Positions 1-12,000 of a stretch of DNA of 64,000 bases are shown here, piece by piece (within the stretch, counting starts at the first letter, position 1; every line of letters begins with the position of its first letter). Under the pieces are notes generated by a model. It saw only the letters and a list, made by a program, of their open reading frames with translations. It was not told the origin of the DNA and searched no databases. The position numbers and the translations under genes are program-made. This DNA comes from Casuarina equisetifolia (taxonomy: Eukaryota; Streptophyta; Magnoliopsida; Fagales; Casuarinaceae): the NCBI GenBank assembly GCA_028551475.1, contig CM052358.1, forward strand, positions 6,264,501 to 6,328,500, given 5' to 3'.

Positions 1-981
1 TGCATTGGGTTGCATAAACCAATCCATAATATTGTTACTTAATTAAAGTCTTCTTGTTCATAATGTTCAACACTAAGATTATCTCCATAGTCCTTTTCTT
101 TTCACTAAATTATATAAAGTTATTGCGAAGAAATCTTGAAAGTTCGTGGGCCTTAGAGCAAAGATATGCATCCATAGTATGGCTGCGAATGACTTTTGTT
201 CAACGCCATTAGAATTTGGGCTGTCTCAAACAGTTCTGCTGGCTTTGGCATTGATACGACTTCATCCATTGTGTGTGCTAGAGCACAATGTGCTTACATT
301 CCAAGACCTATTCAGTTAACCATCCATTACTATACTCCTTTTCTGTGTGGTATTGTCATATTGCATGACATATAGAGCAGGTTATATGGTATGACTGTAC
401 ATTGCTAAATCTCAGTAATTAACCCTCCTGTCTTTGTGCATCCACCTTCTGAATGCATGACGTTTGACGTTCATGTGTAGCCTTCTAACCATTTGGACAT
501 ACGATTTTTTGCTCTTATTATGGATATACTTGTTCTGTATGGCCATATGTACTGAACTTCAACGCATAGAGGTGAGCTATCTCTTTATAAAAGAGTAGAA
601 ATTGGAATGTGTGCCAATGTGTTTGTTTTATATACCATCAAGAATTTTCTGTTGGCTAATAAGTATTTTGAAGAACAATAAGACCAACAAATTTGTTTTA
701 AAGTGTTACACCTCTCTCTCTGTCTGTTTAACATAAGTGCACATGATGTGATCCTAGCGATGTTCCCGTTTTAATCAATTAATAATCTGGACTGTTTTCC
801 CGAGTGTACTTTTTGTAAGCTGTTCAAACTTTGCGTAGTCTGTCTTTCTTCCTTATCCTGGTTAATTATTTCTTCTTTAGTATACTTCTTGTCATTGAAT
901 TTAGCATTAAGTTTCAGGATCAATAAGTCTATGAGGTACTTTACTTTCTTGAATCCCTCACGTGATGCATCTGCCATGCAG
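1..981 (+). other. Intron of the BTB/POZ gene (5' part of the gene lies outside the window)
   Basis: This stretch is AT-rich, carries stops in all frames and holds no exon I can recognise. It ends in a good acceptor (pyrimidine-rich tract, then ATGCAG) directly before the coding exon at 982. The upstream exon(s) with the first part of the BTB fold must lie to the left of position 1. The acceptor at 981 is chosen because the peptide becomes family-like exactly there (IAELLGF). An alternative acceptor, TTTCAG near 919, would add about 20 unconserved residues. Confidence 0.6.
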
Positions 982-1974
982 ATTGCCGAACTACTTGGCT
1001 TCAACTCTTGCATGCAGTCATGTTTAGAGTACTTGGAGGCAGTTCCTTGGGTTGGTGAAGAAGAAGAAAAGGTGGTCTCATCAGTCCTACGTCTACAAGG
1101 TGAAGGAATTGGGGTCACCCCTGTATTGAAACGAGTTTCTTCTGACATCTCCAGACCCACTAAAGACACACTTTCGCAAATAATTGACCTTGTTCTCAAA
1201 AGCAATGAGGAGCGAGGCCGGCGGGAAATGAAGTCAGTAGTGCTGAAACTCCTTAGGGAAAATAATAGTCTCCCAAGCTATGCGGGTTCAGCTGACATCT
1301 GCAATGAAACCCTTTACTGCTCATGCAGAAGCTGCTTGAGTTCGCTTTTGTCTTTGTTTAGACGGGCAGCTGAGCCAGGGTTTGCTGATAAACCCATGGA
1401 CAACAGAGAACCTGTGGTGAAGAAAATAGCTCTAGAGGCAGATAACCTGTCATGGTTGGTAGAGATTTTGGCTGACAGGCAGGCAGCAGATGAATTTGCT
1501 CTATTGTGGGCTGACCAGCAAGAGTTGGCTACCTTACATTCAAGGCTACCTATCGTGTCTCGTTATCATGTGAGCTGCATCACGGCAAGGCTGTTTGTTG
1601 GCATCGGAAGAGGCGAGCTCTTGCCATCGAAGGATACTCGCCAATTACTGTTACAAACCTGGTTAGAGCCACTTATTAGTGACTACAGCTGGTTACAACA
1701 TGGGTGCAGATCATTTGATAGAAAGGTTGTAGAGGAAGGAATTGGTCGGACAATACTCACCCTGCCACTAGAGGAGCAGCAGAGTATTTTGCTTTCTTGG
1801 TTAGGGATTTTTCTGAAAGCTGGTGATAACTGCCCTAATCTTCAGAGAGCCTTTGAGGTCTGGTGGCGGAGGACATTCATTAGGCCTTACATGGAATCAC
1901 AAGGTAATCTTTCACAGTCAGATAGCTCAATGACATCACCAGTAGTAGAGCTGAAGAAACATCGGCATGATTGA
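982..1974 (+). CDS. BTB/POZ domain protein, C-terminal exon (At1g63850-like family), 5' partial
   Basis: The terminal exon encodes about 330 residues and ends in TGA at 1972-1974. Seen: it opens with IAELLGF, then CMQSCLEYLEAVPW, the final helices of a BTB fold, followed by a long alpha-helical region with WLVEILADRQAADEF and QQSILLSWLGIFL and a C-terminal tail rich in Ser and His. This arrangement is known from the plant BTB/POZ group that includes At1g63850, At2g13690 and At3g50780. Members are thought to serve as substrate adaptors for CUL3 ubiquitin ligases, but their targets are largely unknown. The open frame continues upstream to an ATG at 889, but those 31 residues look like translated intron, so I place the exon start after the acceptor AG at 980-981, reading phase 0. 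No frameshift or internal stop is present. The gene is probably functional but only its 3' end is visible. Confidence 0.85.
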   Translation: MAELLGFNSCMQSCLEYLEAVPWVGEEEEKVVSSVLRLQGEGIGVTPVLKRVSSDISRPTKDTLSQIIDLVLKSNEERGRREMKSVVLKLLRENNSLPSYAGSADICNETLYCSCRSCLSSLLSLFRRAAEPGFADKPMDNREPVVKKIALEADNLSWLVEILADRQAADEFALLWADQQELATLHSRLPIVSRYHVSCITARLFVGIGRGELLPSKDTRQLLLQTWLEPLISDYSWLQHGCRSFDRKVVEEGIGRTILTLPLEEQQSILLSWLGIFLKAGDNCPNLQRAFEVWWRRTFIRPYMESQGNLSQSDSSMTSPVVELKKHRHD

Positions 1975-2499
1975 GTATAGTCTAACTAATAGAGGGATTC
2001 TCTTTCACAATCTGCCGAGCTTAAGCTTGTTAGACGAAAGATGAAGATGATTGTCTCTGTCAGAAAGATGATATTGATCCCTCCCTTAGGAGTCAAACTG
2101 GCAATGTGACTTCGGTAATGAGCTTCGTACAGAATCTTTTGTTAATGCTGAATGAATTGGATGTAGTTCTTTTTTTATTTGGTGGATGTGGTTGGGCTGA
2201 TCACTTCATCTGGGAACCTTAAAATGGAATGTAATCGACGAGTTGTTGCTTCTTGTGAGTGTATTCATCTGAACGGATAAGATTGAATAACCTGTACTTT
2301 TTTATCCTTTCTCTGAATGGATGTATCCATCAGGGTCTATATTCAGATTTTGATGTTTGCTGGCAAATGTTCATAGCTACCTGTTTCTTGTGCCCGCACC
2401 ACTATTTTGCATTCCTTACGCTGCTGTCCTCGGACAAAGCCTAGGCTTTAAAGTTGACATGCGAAATTTATATTCATTGGATGGATACGCGGTTTAGGG
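1975..2499 (+). other. 3' UTR and downstream flank of the BTB/POZ gene
   Basis: This is non-coding sequence after the stop codon. It is T-rich and includes AATGAATTGG and ATGGAATGTAATCG stretches that may hold the polyadenylation site. The small open frame at 2259-2444 has no family features and lies in the expected UTR, so it is not called. Confidence 0.5.
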
Positions 2500-2643
2500 G
2501 GGGATCATATCTTTGTATGGTTGAAGTTATGCTGATCATATCTTTGCGTGGTTGAAGTAATGCTGATCATATCTTTGCATGGTTGAAGTTATGCTGATCA
2601 TATCTTTGCATGGTTGAAGTTATGCTGATCATATCTTTGTATG
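2500..2643. repeat. 31-bp tandem repeat, about 4.6 copies
   Basis: A 31-base unit beginning GCTGATCATATCTTTGCATG is repeated head to tail: copy 1 ends at 2530, full copies start at 2531, 2562 and 2593, and a partial copy runs from 2624 to about 2643. Copies differ at only a few positions. The array lies about 0.5 kb past the BTB gene stop. It is a minisatellite, not a CRISPR: there are no unique spacers. Confidence 0.9.
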
Positions 2644-4546
2644 AAACAATGTTAGATTGTTTCACAAGAAAAACATTTCTTTTTCTTTCTTTTTACTACA
2701 AATGTTAGGTTTATATATTGTAATGGTGTACATTTGTTTAAAAGTCTTGAGTATTGATTTTTAAGATAATATAATGGCGACATTTGGAAAGATAAATAAA
2801 TAATATATTGCGATCATGATATGGTTTATATTACAATGATAACATCTTCTCTATTAAAAAATAAAATATAAAATTTTCATATTCTAAATAAGATATTCAA
2901 ATATTACTGTGATAACAAAATTGGTTTTTACAATGACAATTTTTTGGAATTATAATGAAACTATTTTCTGCATCCTCAATTTAAAATTATTTTACAGGTA
3001 AGCTAAAATATTTTAAATTTTAAAAAGAAATGGTACTCGAGAAAGTTAAAAACAAAAATAACCGAGGAGGGAAAAATATTTAAAATCAAGGATTTGCGTT
3101 CACCACCAAACAAATATAAATGAAGATTAATATAGACCTCTGTCAAATATTGCATCTCAATTTGTATTTATTAGAAGAAAAAAAAGAAGAAGAAGATAGA
3201 AGCCATAGAAAATAATGGTGTTTACCATGCAATAAAAGAAAAAAAAATTCAAACGATCTATATATAACTAGTTCTTTAAGTTATGGTACAAAAACATGTT
3301 TTATGTAATTTTATTCATATGTAAAACTGCATGGTATGTTTGATCATACTTCCAAAATTACCATTGATCAAGAGTATGAACTTACTAGTCTTTGTAACGT
3401 CTTAAATAACGTAATGAATACCCATGTATGGTCTTAGTGACTTTTATTTATTTTTATTAGCTTTTAGAACCAAACCGAAAACTTTTTAGAGTGTTTTCTT
3501 TTAATCTCTGTTCATAAACAGAGTTCTAATTAGGCCTCAAGATTTTTGTTTTTATGTAATTATTTAATCTAGTTAGCCTTCTCGAAGGCATCATGACGTT
3601 TTTGTCGGCCTCCCCTTTGAGTTTCTTTTAACTTTGGTGGTGGTTTCTTATGGAAAAAAGGAAAAAAGAAAAGGTTCAGCACTGACTGCCCTTCTTAATT
3701 GGACGAGTACTGCATGACAGTAAGCAAACAATTCATGGACGCATAGAAACAGGAAATTTATGGATCGACAATGCTCATCATCAGGAAGGTACTCTAGAAC
3801 AATGACGGAGATGCCATAATCCAGGAATAACGCATGCACAAGAAGGTGTGAGCACGACACCATGATGTGCTGCACTGTTGTGTCATTGCAGTTCATATGC
3901 CGCATCCCACGCGAGAGAGAACTTCCATAGATTCCTGCTTCTTCCTCGGGAGGGCCTGAATCTTTGCTTCAGTCCCTCTCATTCGCGTCCTACAACCCGA
4001 AAGAAGGGGAAATTGATGACAGCTACGTGCTCACATTTATGCTTGTCAGCGGCAAACATAGACGATGAAATGAAAATATGACTGAAAGGAACTGTCAGAA
4101 CGACTTCAGAAGTTTAGTTATTGTGTCGGTACGTTTTCCTACATGGCTCATTGATTCTTCAGAGGTGCATAACCTTGGAGTTCGGTGTGTATAACCTAAG
4201 CATTCACTCTCCAAGAGTTGCGCTGGGACTTCGGGACCATATGTTCGTTTTTACAAGCGAAAATGTAGCAATGGGCATTTAAGGTTTTCTACTAGTACGA
4301 TGCTGCCTTTCTGGCTTTCACCTAGATTTCTTTCTTCACGCCCCTCGTCCAGTTTTGATAGGGTTTTCCTGTTCCCGCATTAAGTCTTCCTAACCCCACC
4401 TATAAACTATGCAGGCACGGGCACGTACAAGAGTTACGGTCGGAACACTGAATATTACAAAGTTTGTCCTTTTCTTTTATGGCAACCACGATACTGCTGA
4501 AAATGATGTCTTATTCATTTTCGCCCACCCGTTTAGACGCCGGCCC
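2644..4546. other. Intergenic AT-rich sequence, no gene recognised
   Basis: The first kilobase is strongly AT-rich with short runs of A and T. From about 3.6 to 4.5 kb the composition is more balanced, but the open frames there (3648-3905 minus, 3878-4081 plus) are short, overlap each other on opposite strands and show no domain. No RNA gene was recognised. Confidence 0.5.
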
Positions 4547-4556
4547 ACTACGGCCA

Positions 4557-4700
4557 ATTAGCTTGTAACCCTGGATTCTCTTTCTTTTCCCATTATATTA
4601 CAAAAGGTTGTAGCCTCCTTGTATTCTTGAATCCCTGTGTATGAACATACACAAGATTTAATCACAGTTGTTGCTAGATTCCGACACAGATCTTGTTTCT
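4557..4700 (+). repeat. Copia 5' LTR remnant (3' part of the LTR)
   Basis: It begins ATTAGCTTGTAACCCTGG and aligns over its length with 8938-9082. Shared blocks include GATTCTCTTTCTTT, GTAGCCTC, AACATACA and TTGCTAGAT. Sequence before 4547 does not match the region before the 3' copy, so either this LTR is truncated or its upstream part has been replaced. Confidence 0.65.
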
Positions 4701-4839
4701 TGTCAATTTTCTACAGATTTTCATATTTCTGCTGTTTTTTTTTTTTTTTGTTTTTTTTTTGTTTCCAACCTCTCCCTCACTCAGGAGTTTTGTCAAATAA
4801 ATGGGGTTCACTTTCCCGCACCATTTATGGAGCTAAGAA

Positions 4840-5110
4840 TCATGGATCAAAACCGCAGTGCAGAGCGCTTTTGATGGGGAAGACACCAAAATCGATCCAG
4901 AGGCTTCTGAGGACATCCAAAGGACGTATTACCTCTTGTTCAACCTGGAGACCCCTAGTATCTTCATCTAAATAAACAAACGGGAGTGATGATAGCAAAG
5001 GAAAAATTGCTTGGGGCTGAAAACCTTACTAGTTGGAGTAAGAGACATGAAAACAGCTTTGTTTGGGAAAAATAAGTTAGGCAGCATTGCAATGGACATC
5101 ATGTCTTGTA
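4840..5110 (+). pseudogene. Copia gag remnant
   Basis: Conceptual translation across one frameshift gives KLLGAENLTSWS followed by a MKTALFGKNK-like stretch, the N-terminal signature of Copia gag (UBN2-type) polyproteins. An upstream ATG near 4830 could be the old start. The frame is interrupted by stops (for example near 4972), so no functional product is expected. Confidence 0.65.
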
Positions 5111-6164
5111 GTTGTTATTCTCATTAGCTTGTGGGTAAGGAGTTAGTGATTATATTATAGGCAATTTTAATTACTTAATATTACCTCAATCTTGTATCCA
5201 TGAGTTTAAATATGTTAGATTATCAAATGGTAAAAGGATACCTATTCACATGGGTTCTGTGATTTCAAAATGAAGACTTTTTATGTGATGTCCTGTAGGT
5301 ACTAGTTTTCATTTCAAATTTATTGTCTACCATCAAATATATATAGGATAATGATTGTACAATTATATAACTTTCCAAACTTTATCTTTTTTAGAACATA
5401 TGGACTAAAACAATGATAGAACTTAGTAAAATGAAGCATAGTCTATATTATTTGATGTTTGATTTTGATGGTATATATAGCTTTGTAGTGATTAATTTTG
5501 TAGTCCATATATAAAAAGATGAATAGTTCTTGTTGCAAATCTTCTCTATCCACTAACTATAATATTTTTCCCAAAGATTGGGACATATTTCTTTTAATGC
5601 TACGTGACTTATTTATGGTATTGAAAAGTCTCCCTTGAATGATGTTAAAACATGCACTACTTTCCCATAAGCCAAACATGTGCAATCCTTATTTTCTTTT
5701 AATACCACAATAGACCAAACTTCTTTTAAGTTGTTTCATATAATTGTTTGGGTGCCCTACAAGACCTTTTCTTGTTCAAATGCTAAATACTATCTCACTA
5801 ATTATAAATGATTTTTTTATGGGACACCAAGATTTTTCTCATGAAAAATAAAGCCACAGCTCTTAATCATATAATTTTTTTTTTGGTCATCGTCCACCCA
5901 ATTTAGAGTCTCTATTAAGTGCATTAGAACTAACAATGGCATGATTGCTTTAAATTAGCATATGTTTCCTTTTTCAACTCTCCAGCATCTTATATGAGAG
6001 TTTATAACCTTATATTCTTAACAGAATGAGGTGCTTGAGTGGAGTGCTACCTTTTTAACATTGCAAGGGCACTAAAATTTTAATCATGCTACCTTATTTG
6101 TTTTTGGAATGAATATATCCTTACGGTTGTCTATCTAATAAATCACATCCCATTCTTGTCCTTC

Positions 6165-7780
6165 ATAGTAAAACTCCTTTTGAAAACTATTTTGGCAAAT
6201 CACCATCTTTAGGTCACCTTTAAGTATTCGGGTGTTGATGTTATGTTGCAAACTTGATCCAAAAGGATAAACTTGAGCATTGATCCTTTGCTTCTATATT
6301 CATGGGATATCTCTTTATTCATAAAGGTTATTGCCACATGATATTAGGAGCAATAAATATTTTATTGGTCATGATGTTATTTTCCATAGGTTTGTGTTTC
6401 CTTTTGATCATAGTTTATGCATCATCATGTCCTTCCATTGTGCGTCCATCATCTTTGACATTAATATGCAAAATCTTGATTCATTAGTTGTTACCTCTTA
6501 CATTGGTTTGACTCTTAGGTCCAATTCACCTATTGCTTCATTTATTATGATTCCAATCACAAGGTAGTCATCACCTTTTGCTTGATAGCTAAGTATGACC
6601 ATAAAACCTATGATTTGCACTTGAGATTACATTTATTTATATTGATTCATCCACCATTCATACACATGGCCACTCATCCACAACATATGTTACATCTCAT
6701 GGCATATCATTTCATTAGCTCTCTAGCTAACATAATCATTGTGTCTTTTTCATCTTTGTGAATATTGAATTGTACTTTTACCAAGAGGCACTTTTTGATC
6801 TTAAATAGAGGAATGTCATAAATGAAGATATTAGAACATTAGAATCAAATAAGAAATGAGAACTGGTTTTTTTACTCATAGATCATAGAGCCAATGGTAG
6901 TAAATGTGTGTAAATCAAGTATATGATTTATGACAACATTGATTGCTACAAAGCATGTCTTGTAACAAGGAATAGTCCATAAAAGAATGAGGATAATTTT
7001 GCACTTATGGGAAAGATGGTTATGGGTCATAGATTCATTACCCTAACTATCATTTACCATTGAAACATACATTAAAGTGGATGTGTTATGCCTTCTTATA
7101 AGGTAATCTTAACATAGAAATTTACACAAGACTCTTAAAAAGATTTGGTTTTAAAAAAGAAAACAAAGAGTAAGTTAAGCAAGGATCCAAGCAATGGTAT
7201 TAAAGTCCACTAAAGTTGTTCTCAAGTTTTGCTTCTATGATTAACAACATGAATATTCATTCTTCTTAAAGTAAACAAGTAAGAGTCTTTTGATTGTCTT
7301 TATTTAAGTCAATGATATGATCATTATAGAAGACAATGAAAAGGCCTTTAAAAATCTTAGTAGTATGTGCATACTAAGTTCCACAAAAAGATATTGGCCT
7401 TGTGAAATTCTTCTTAGGAGTTAAGATGTCATGGTCCAAGTCTAGGATTGTTATGAACCAAAGAAAATATGTCCTAAAATTAATATCAAAATGTGGCCTT
7501 TTTGGATATAAGCCTACTGAAACCTCCCATGAAATAGAATCTCAAGTTTATTAGCATAAATTATGATGAGTTTTTGCTAAAAGAGAAGGATCCCCTTCTA
7601 TAGGACATCACAAGGTACCAATGACTAATTGGAAGTTTAACTTACCTTATTGTAACTAGGTCTAACATTAGCTTTGTCATGTGCTTGTTGAGTTAGTTCA
7701 TGTATGCTCCTAAGGAATCTCATCTTGAAGTAGCCTTTAAAGTCGTCGAATACATTAAAATTTCACTTGGACAAGGCTTA
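6165..7780 (+). pseudogene. Copia pol remnant (integrase end, reverse transcriptase, RNase H connection)
   Basis: Translated pieces include TPFENYFGKSPSLGHL (end of integrase) near 6175-6225 and DVIFHRFVFPFD near 6370-6410. CYKACLVTRNS (the RT motif usually read as YKARLVAKG) lies near 6945, a VNDMI motif where the catalytic YVDDM box belongs near 7310, KFFLGVKMS and QRKYVLKL near 7405-7480, and an ISFVMCLLS-like segment near 7670. The catalytic box has lost the first aspartate (ND instead of DD) and many stops are present. This is a dead pol. Confidence 0.8.
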
Positions 7781-8937
7781 TTGATAAAATTTGACATAGA
7801 CTTGAATTGCAACTTTATTACAATGCCACTTATAGCTCTTATTTCATGCAATGATGATTAACAACTGGTTTAAGTGTATTAAACTTAGAAATTCTTTTAT
7901 TTCTTGAAAAAACAAGAAATAATTTATTGTCTTGTGGTCTTTCATTGAATTAGAGTATTGTGCTATGGTGCATTGACCACATGTGAAATCATATGCCTTC
8001 TTGCATTGACCATAGTTGTGCAAAACTAGGCCCACTTAGTAGCTTAAAATGTCCATGTCTAGGGTGAGATCTATTTTACCTTTCGCTTTTGTGAGTAACT
8101 AGTGAAAAGCAAACATAATAAATAACGATAAAAGTTTTCAAAAACTCTTGGGTGAATTATAGTGTTTTGTCTCATTGAAGGAGCTTTCATAACTCTTAGA
8201 AACAAGAATCAACCCAATGGTGACCTATGGAATAAATGGAAGGGGCACGATTCACATCATAGAGGAATAGGTGGCTATATTGGGTATTACAAACTCAAAG
8301 GCCCTAAGTGATGCATAAGAAAACTAATAAGCGTAAGATGGAACTCCCTCCAAAATTGACACATAGATCCCATGTAGCTCTAGTGAAGATTTATGATTAA
8401 TCAACAGAGGAGTGTGCATGTCAGCATTCTATAGTAAGAAGGAAGATCGTTACACCATAAAGACCTAGGCAACTAATGAGGTGTTCGATAAGACAAACTG
8501 CTTAGAAGACAATCATGGTGCCATAGTGACTAAAGAAGGTAGTTACTGATGTAGAGGAGGAAACATGATCAATAAGGGATGAAGATATGGAAGATGATTC
8601 ATATATAGATGATTAGGATGTCGACACTAATGAAGATTAGCCTAATGGACAAATTTGCTCAAGTTTATTGTGATGTACTTATATTTATAAATCTAGGTTT
8701 AAGGTCTTAGATACAATCTAAACAACTAAAATATATATTGTATTTTGTCTACTATCCTCCATAAAAGGGGTTATGTACACCTAATTTTGACCTTGATCTT
8801 TTTAAGTAAGGTTAGGGTTAATTGTGCTTAACGAGTTGATATAGGCTTGCCTTTATTAGTCCACTAGCTTTTGTGTCATTTATTTGAACTTTAATGAAAA
8901 TATAGGATGCTAATGAAAAAAAAAAAAACTACAACTC

Positions 8938-9082
8938 ATTAGCTTGTTACCCTAGATTCTCTTTCTTTTTCAATTCTTTTATAAAGTTTGTAGCCTCATT
9001 GAATTGTCAAATCCTTGTACATAAACATACATGAGATTTAACTACAATTATTGCTAGATCTCAACACAAATCTCATTTTTTA
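8938..9082 (+). repeat. Copia 3' LTR remnant
   Basis: This is the second copy of the direct repeat described at 4557-4700, in the same orientation. It is preceded by an A-rich run (8919-8931) and ends in a segment (GCTAGATCTCAACACAAATC) that diverges from the 5' copy. The distance between the copies, about 4.2 kb, is normal for a Copia interior. Confidence 0.65.
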
Positions 9083-12000
9083 ATAGCTACTATAACCAAC
9101 GAATTCACATTTGCTTTAGGAAACTCTTTTACTGTTTCGTATAATGATAACTACAAGAAACATGTGTTGTTACATTCAACATGGTTGCTACATTTAGGTA
9201 TCAAACCTGAGACTTTTTGCTTAGGCATTATAGACTACCAACTAAGCCTCATGCTTGTTGTCATGGGTTGTCCTACATATTTGCTAATGCTATGCTATTT
9301 TTGGGCAAAAGTTCTAAAAGTTTTCATTTGCTTCTTATAAGTCTATTTATAAAAAAGAGAAAAATATGTGTAAAAATGATATAACATACTCATATATCAA
9401 TAATTAGTGATGCATATCAAATTTTAACATCCACTTACTTTGAGAGTGAGAAATAATTTTTATAGAAACACAACCAATAAGCAAAAAGGTGTCCTCCTTG
9501 AAACCTAAATTTTGATATAATGTTAAAAAATTCATTTACTTTCTTAAAATTGGCATGTGAGGTGTTGACATATATTTCATTTTAAAAAAAAAATATTCTA
9601 CACAAAATTTAGGTAATGTGAAACACTCTTTATACCATTTTTAATACACCCACTCATAATCAATATATGCTACATGATACAATATTAAAAGATCTATTTT
9701 ATCCATTAAAATTGACTTTTAAGAGAAAAAAATACCTTCACATATAAAGAACATTTTAGTATATTGACAATGTGTGATACACATATGGTTTCAACATGCA
9801 CTTTCTCTTTAAGTATAATAAAACACATCCCATGAAAATAAAGTTCATAAATGATGGAGTATCTTACACCAAATGTAAACTTTGATGTTCTATTAGAATC
9901 CCCACTTCCTCCTTTAAAACTAGTTTGTAAAAGGAGAAAGTGCATCCCTATAAAATGAAAATAATTTTTTTTGCATTTCAACAATAAGAGACATGTTTAG
10001 AACCCAAAATTCCCCCTAAATTTTAGTATGGTGAAAGGAGTTCCATAGAAAAATAGTTCACATGTAATAAAATGCTGAATTTGAAACTTAAACTTTAATA
10101 TCATATTAAAAAACTTGCTTACTTCCTTGAAAACTATCTTGTAAAAGAAAAATAGAAAATCTTACAAATAAGAACCACAAGGTAGCAATATATTGACTAT
10201 ATAAAACACGTATCCAGATTTCAACTAAAAGCATACCTTAATTATTTGGCCCAAGAAATCGTGTAGATGGTTTGCTCTTCACGAAATCTCTATTTTAGCT
10301 CAAGCTGACGTTATGAGTGTCTGTCATTACATCTGCACATTGTGCGATATCTAAAGAGAACCGTAACCTAGTCTAAATAAGAAGGAATCCTAATCTTCAG
10401 TTCTGACTGAAGCGCTAAGGCACTTTGGATTGGTTCAAATTTAGTTGTCGTATTAACAGATACAGAGAACTTTCGCCAAAGATAAATTTTGGCACGTAGA
10501 TTCCTTAGAATGGACCAGGGGCTTACAAGTTTGTTTATCTTGGACGTTGGGGCGGACATGTGAAACCCTCTGACATCTTCTGGATGGGACCTCGTGCTTA
10601 TATGTCTTTTATTTTATAATTCGTTGCTTTGTAGTCTATTTGAACGCTTCTGTCACGTCCAAGAAATCAGCCCGACGAATTGAACGCGTACTGTCTTTAC
10701 TCTGACCGGAAACGATGATGGGGTCGCCACTAAGTGAAAATGGGAAAGGTCCAAGAAGTGTAATTTCTACGTGAACACATGATTCTGAACTGTTTCATCT
10801 TAACTTGTCTTTGCTAGTCATGTCCCTTTGAAAGCATGCTTTGTCTGGGAGGTGCTTCATCCATTTCACAGGTCCCTCTCATACATGTCCCGCAAGACAG
10901 ACGCAAGTTGTCTGGCAAGCGGATTCAGCGGCAACCCATGGCGTTTCAGCGTCCTTTTTATGCTTTTTGGCTCTTAGAGTTGAGGAAACAAGGTACATAT
11001 TTACTATGTCTGTAGACTTTCAAGAGCAGAAGTGACGCTTCAAATGCAGCAAGATTAGAAAGCAGTTTCCGGGTGGAATTGGAGAATTGCATAACCCATC
11101 AACCTTCTGAACACTAATAGACTAAAGATTACAAATCTACAAAAACCTTTCCTAGTCCCCTATAAATTCCTGCTGTAAGAGGGCACATTAGGGGACCATA
11201 CTTACTAAAGATCTTTGAAGAAGCACTGAATATGGTAATCTTCTGTTGTGAGTCATTGGTTGCTTTAAGGATTTTTACACATTTTAAAAGTCAATTATAA
11301 AGAGGATGAAAAAGAAAAAGAAAAAAAATTAGAAACATGTGGGCTACACAGGTTGACCGAGTCCGATCTATGTGCAGCCACACACTTAAGTTATTTGGGT
11401 GAAAAAAAAAAAATTACTGGCTTGAAATGGGCCCTAGCCCAATAATATCACGTGTCCCAATGTTTAGCGCCCACAGGGGGATTCGTTTTTTTGACAGCCT
11501 CTTCAGGTCGCCTGACCCAAAAAAACGACGAAGAAAGACACGCGGATCGTGGCAGGGGAGGTGGGGCACCACCCCGAGTTGGTCTTTTCCTGCAACCGCA
11601 TGCTGGGGTTTAGCCGAGGAGGACCTAAAAAATCTGGAAGAAGATCTTCATCGCTTCGCTTACATTTAATTTCTAATTTATGGCAGCAAACAAGACAAAG
11701 AAACCATTCTGAGTGAGGAAGCCTGTGTTGGTTGAGTAGTAAGTGGGTGTTTGCGCCTTTCACTGAGTTCGGAACAAATGGACAGTATCACAGAAAAGGC
11801 CCGCCCCGCCAGAAAATAACATTTATGTCGCATTGAATGACAAGGTTAAAAACCAGGGGAACTCAAATAAGATTTATCGGAGAGTAATGAAGCTTTCCTT
11901 TCTCTTTTTCACCTCTGCGAGTCATTGAATGAGGCCTGGCCATACCCCCTTCACAAACTTAAAGACCAGAATGCTTTTACATAAAGGAAGACTGCAGCCA

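Larger units (their letters stand above)
4547..9085 (+). mobile_element. Degenerate Ty1/Copia LTR retrotransposon
   Basis: A direct repeat of about 143 bases (4557-4700 and 8938-9082) brackets an interior in which translated remnants occur in Copia order on the plus strand. First come gag-like pieces at about 4840-5110, then the C-terminal part of integrase at about 6165-6440, reverse transcriptase at about 6940-7570 and the RT/RNase H connection at about 7600-7770. All frames are broken by stops and shifts. The two flanking repeats differ at many positions and only part of an LTR aligns, so the insertion is old. I see no clean target-site duplication. Order and orientation are supported; the exact ends are approximate. 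Confidence 0.8.

Noticed and set aside
889-981. ATG at 889 as the start of the BTB/POZ protein
   Set aside because: The first 31 codons show no conservation and end at a typical acceptor; the BTB fold would lack its first half.
2500-2643. Regular repeat that might be taken for a CRISPR array
   Set aside because: Units are directly adjacent with no spacers and the genome is a plant's.
11427-11763. Two overlapping opposite-strand frames of about 80 codons
   Set aside because: No family features and no flanking splice or promoter signals; the overlap on both strands suggests chance.
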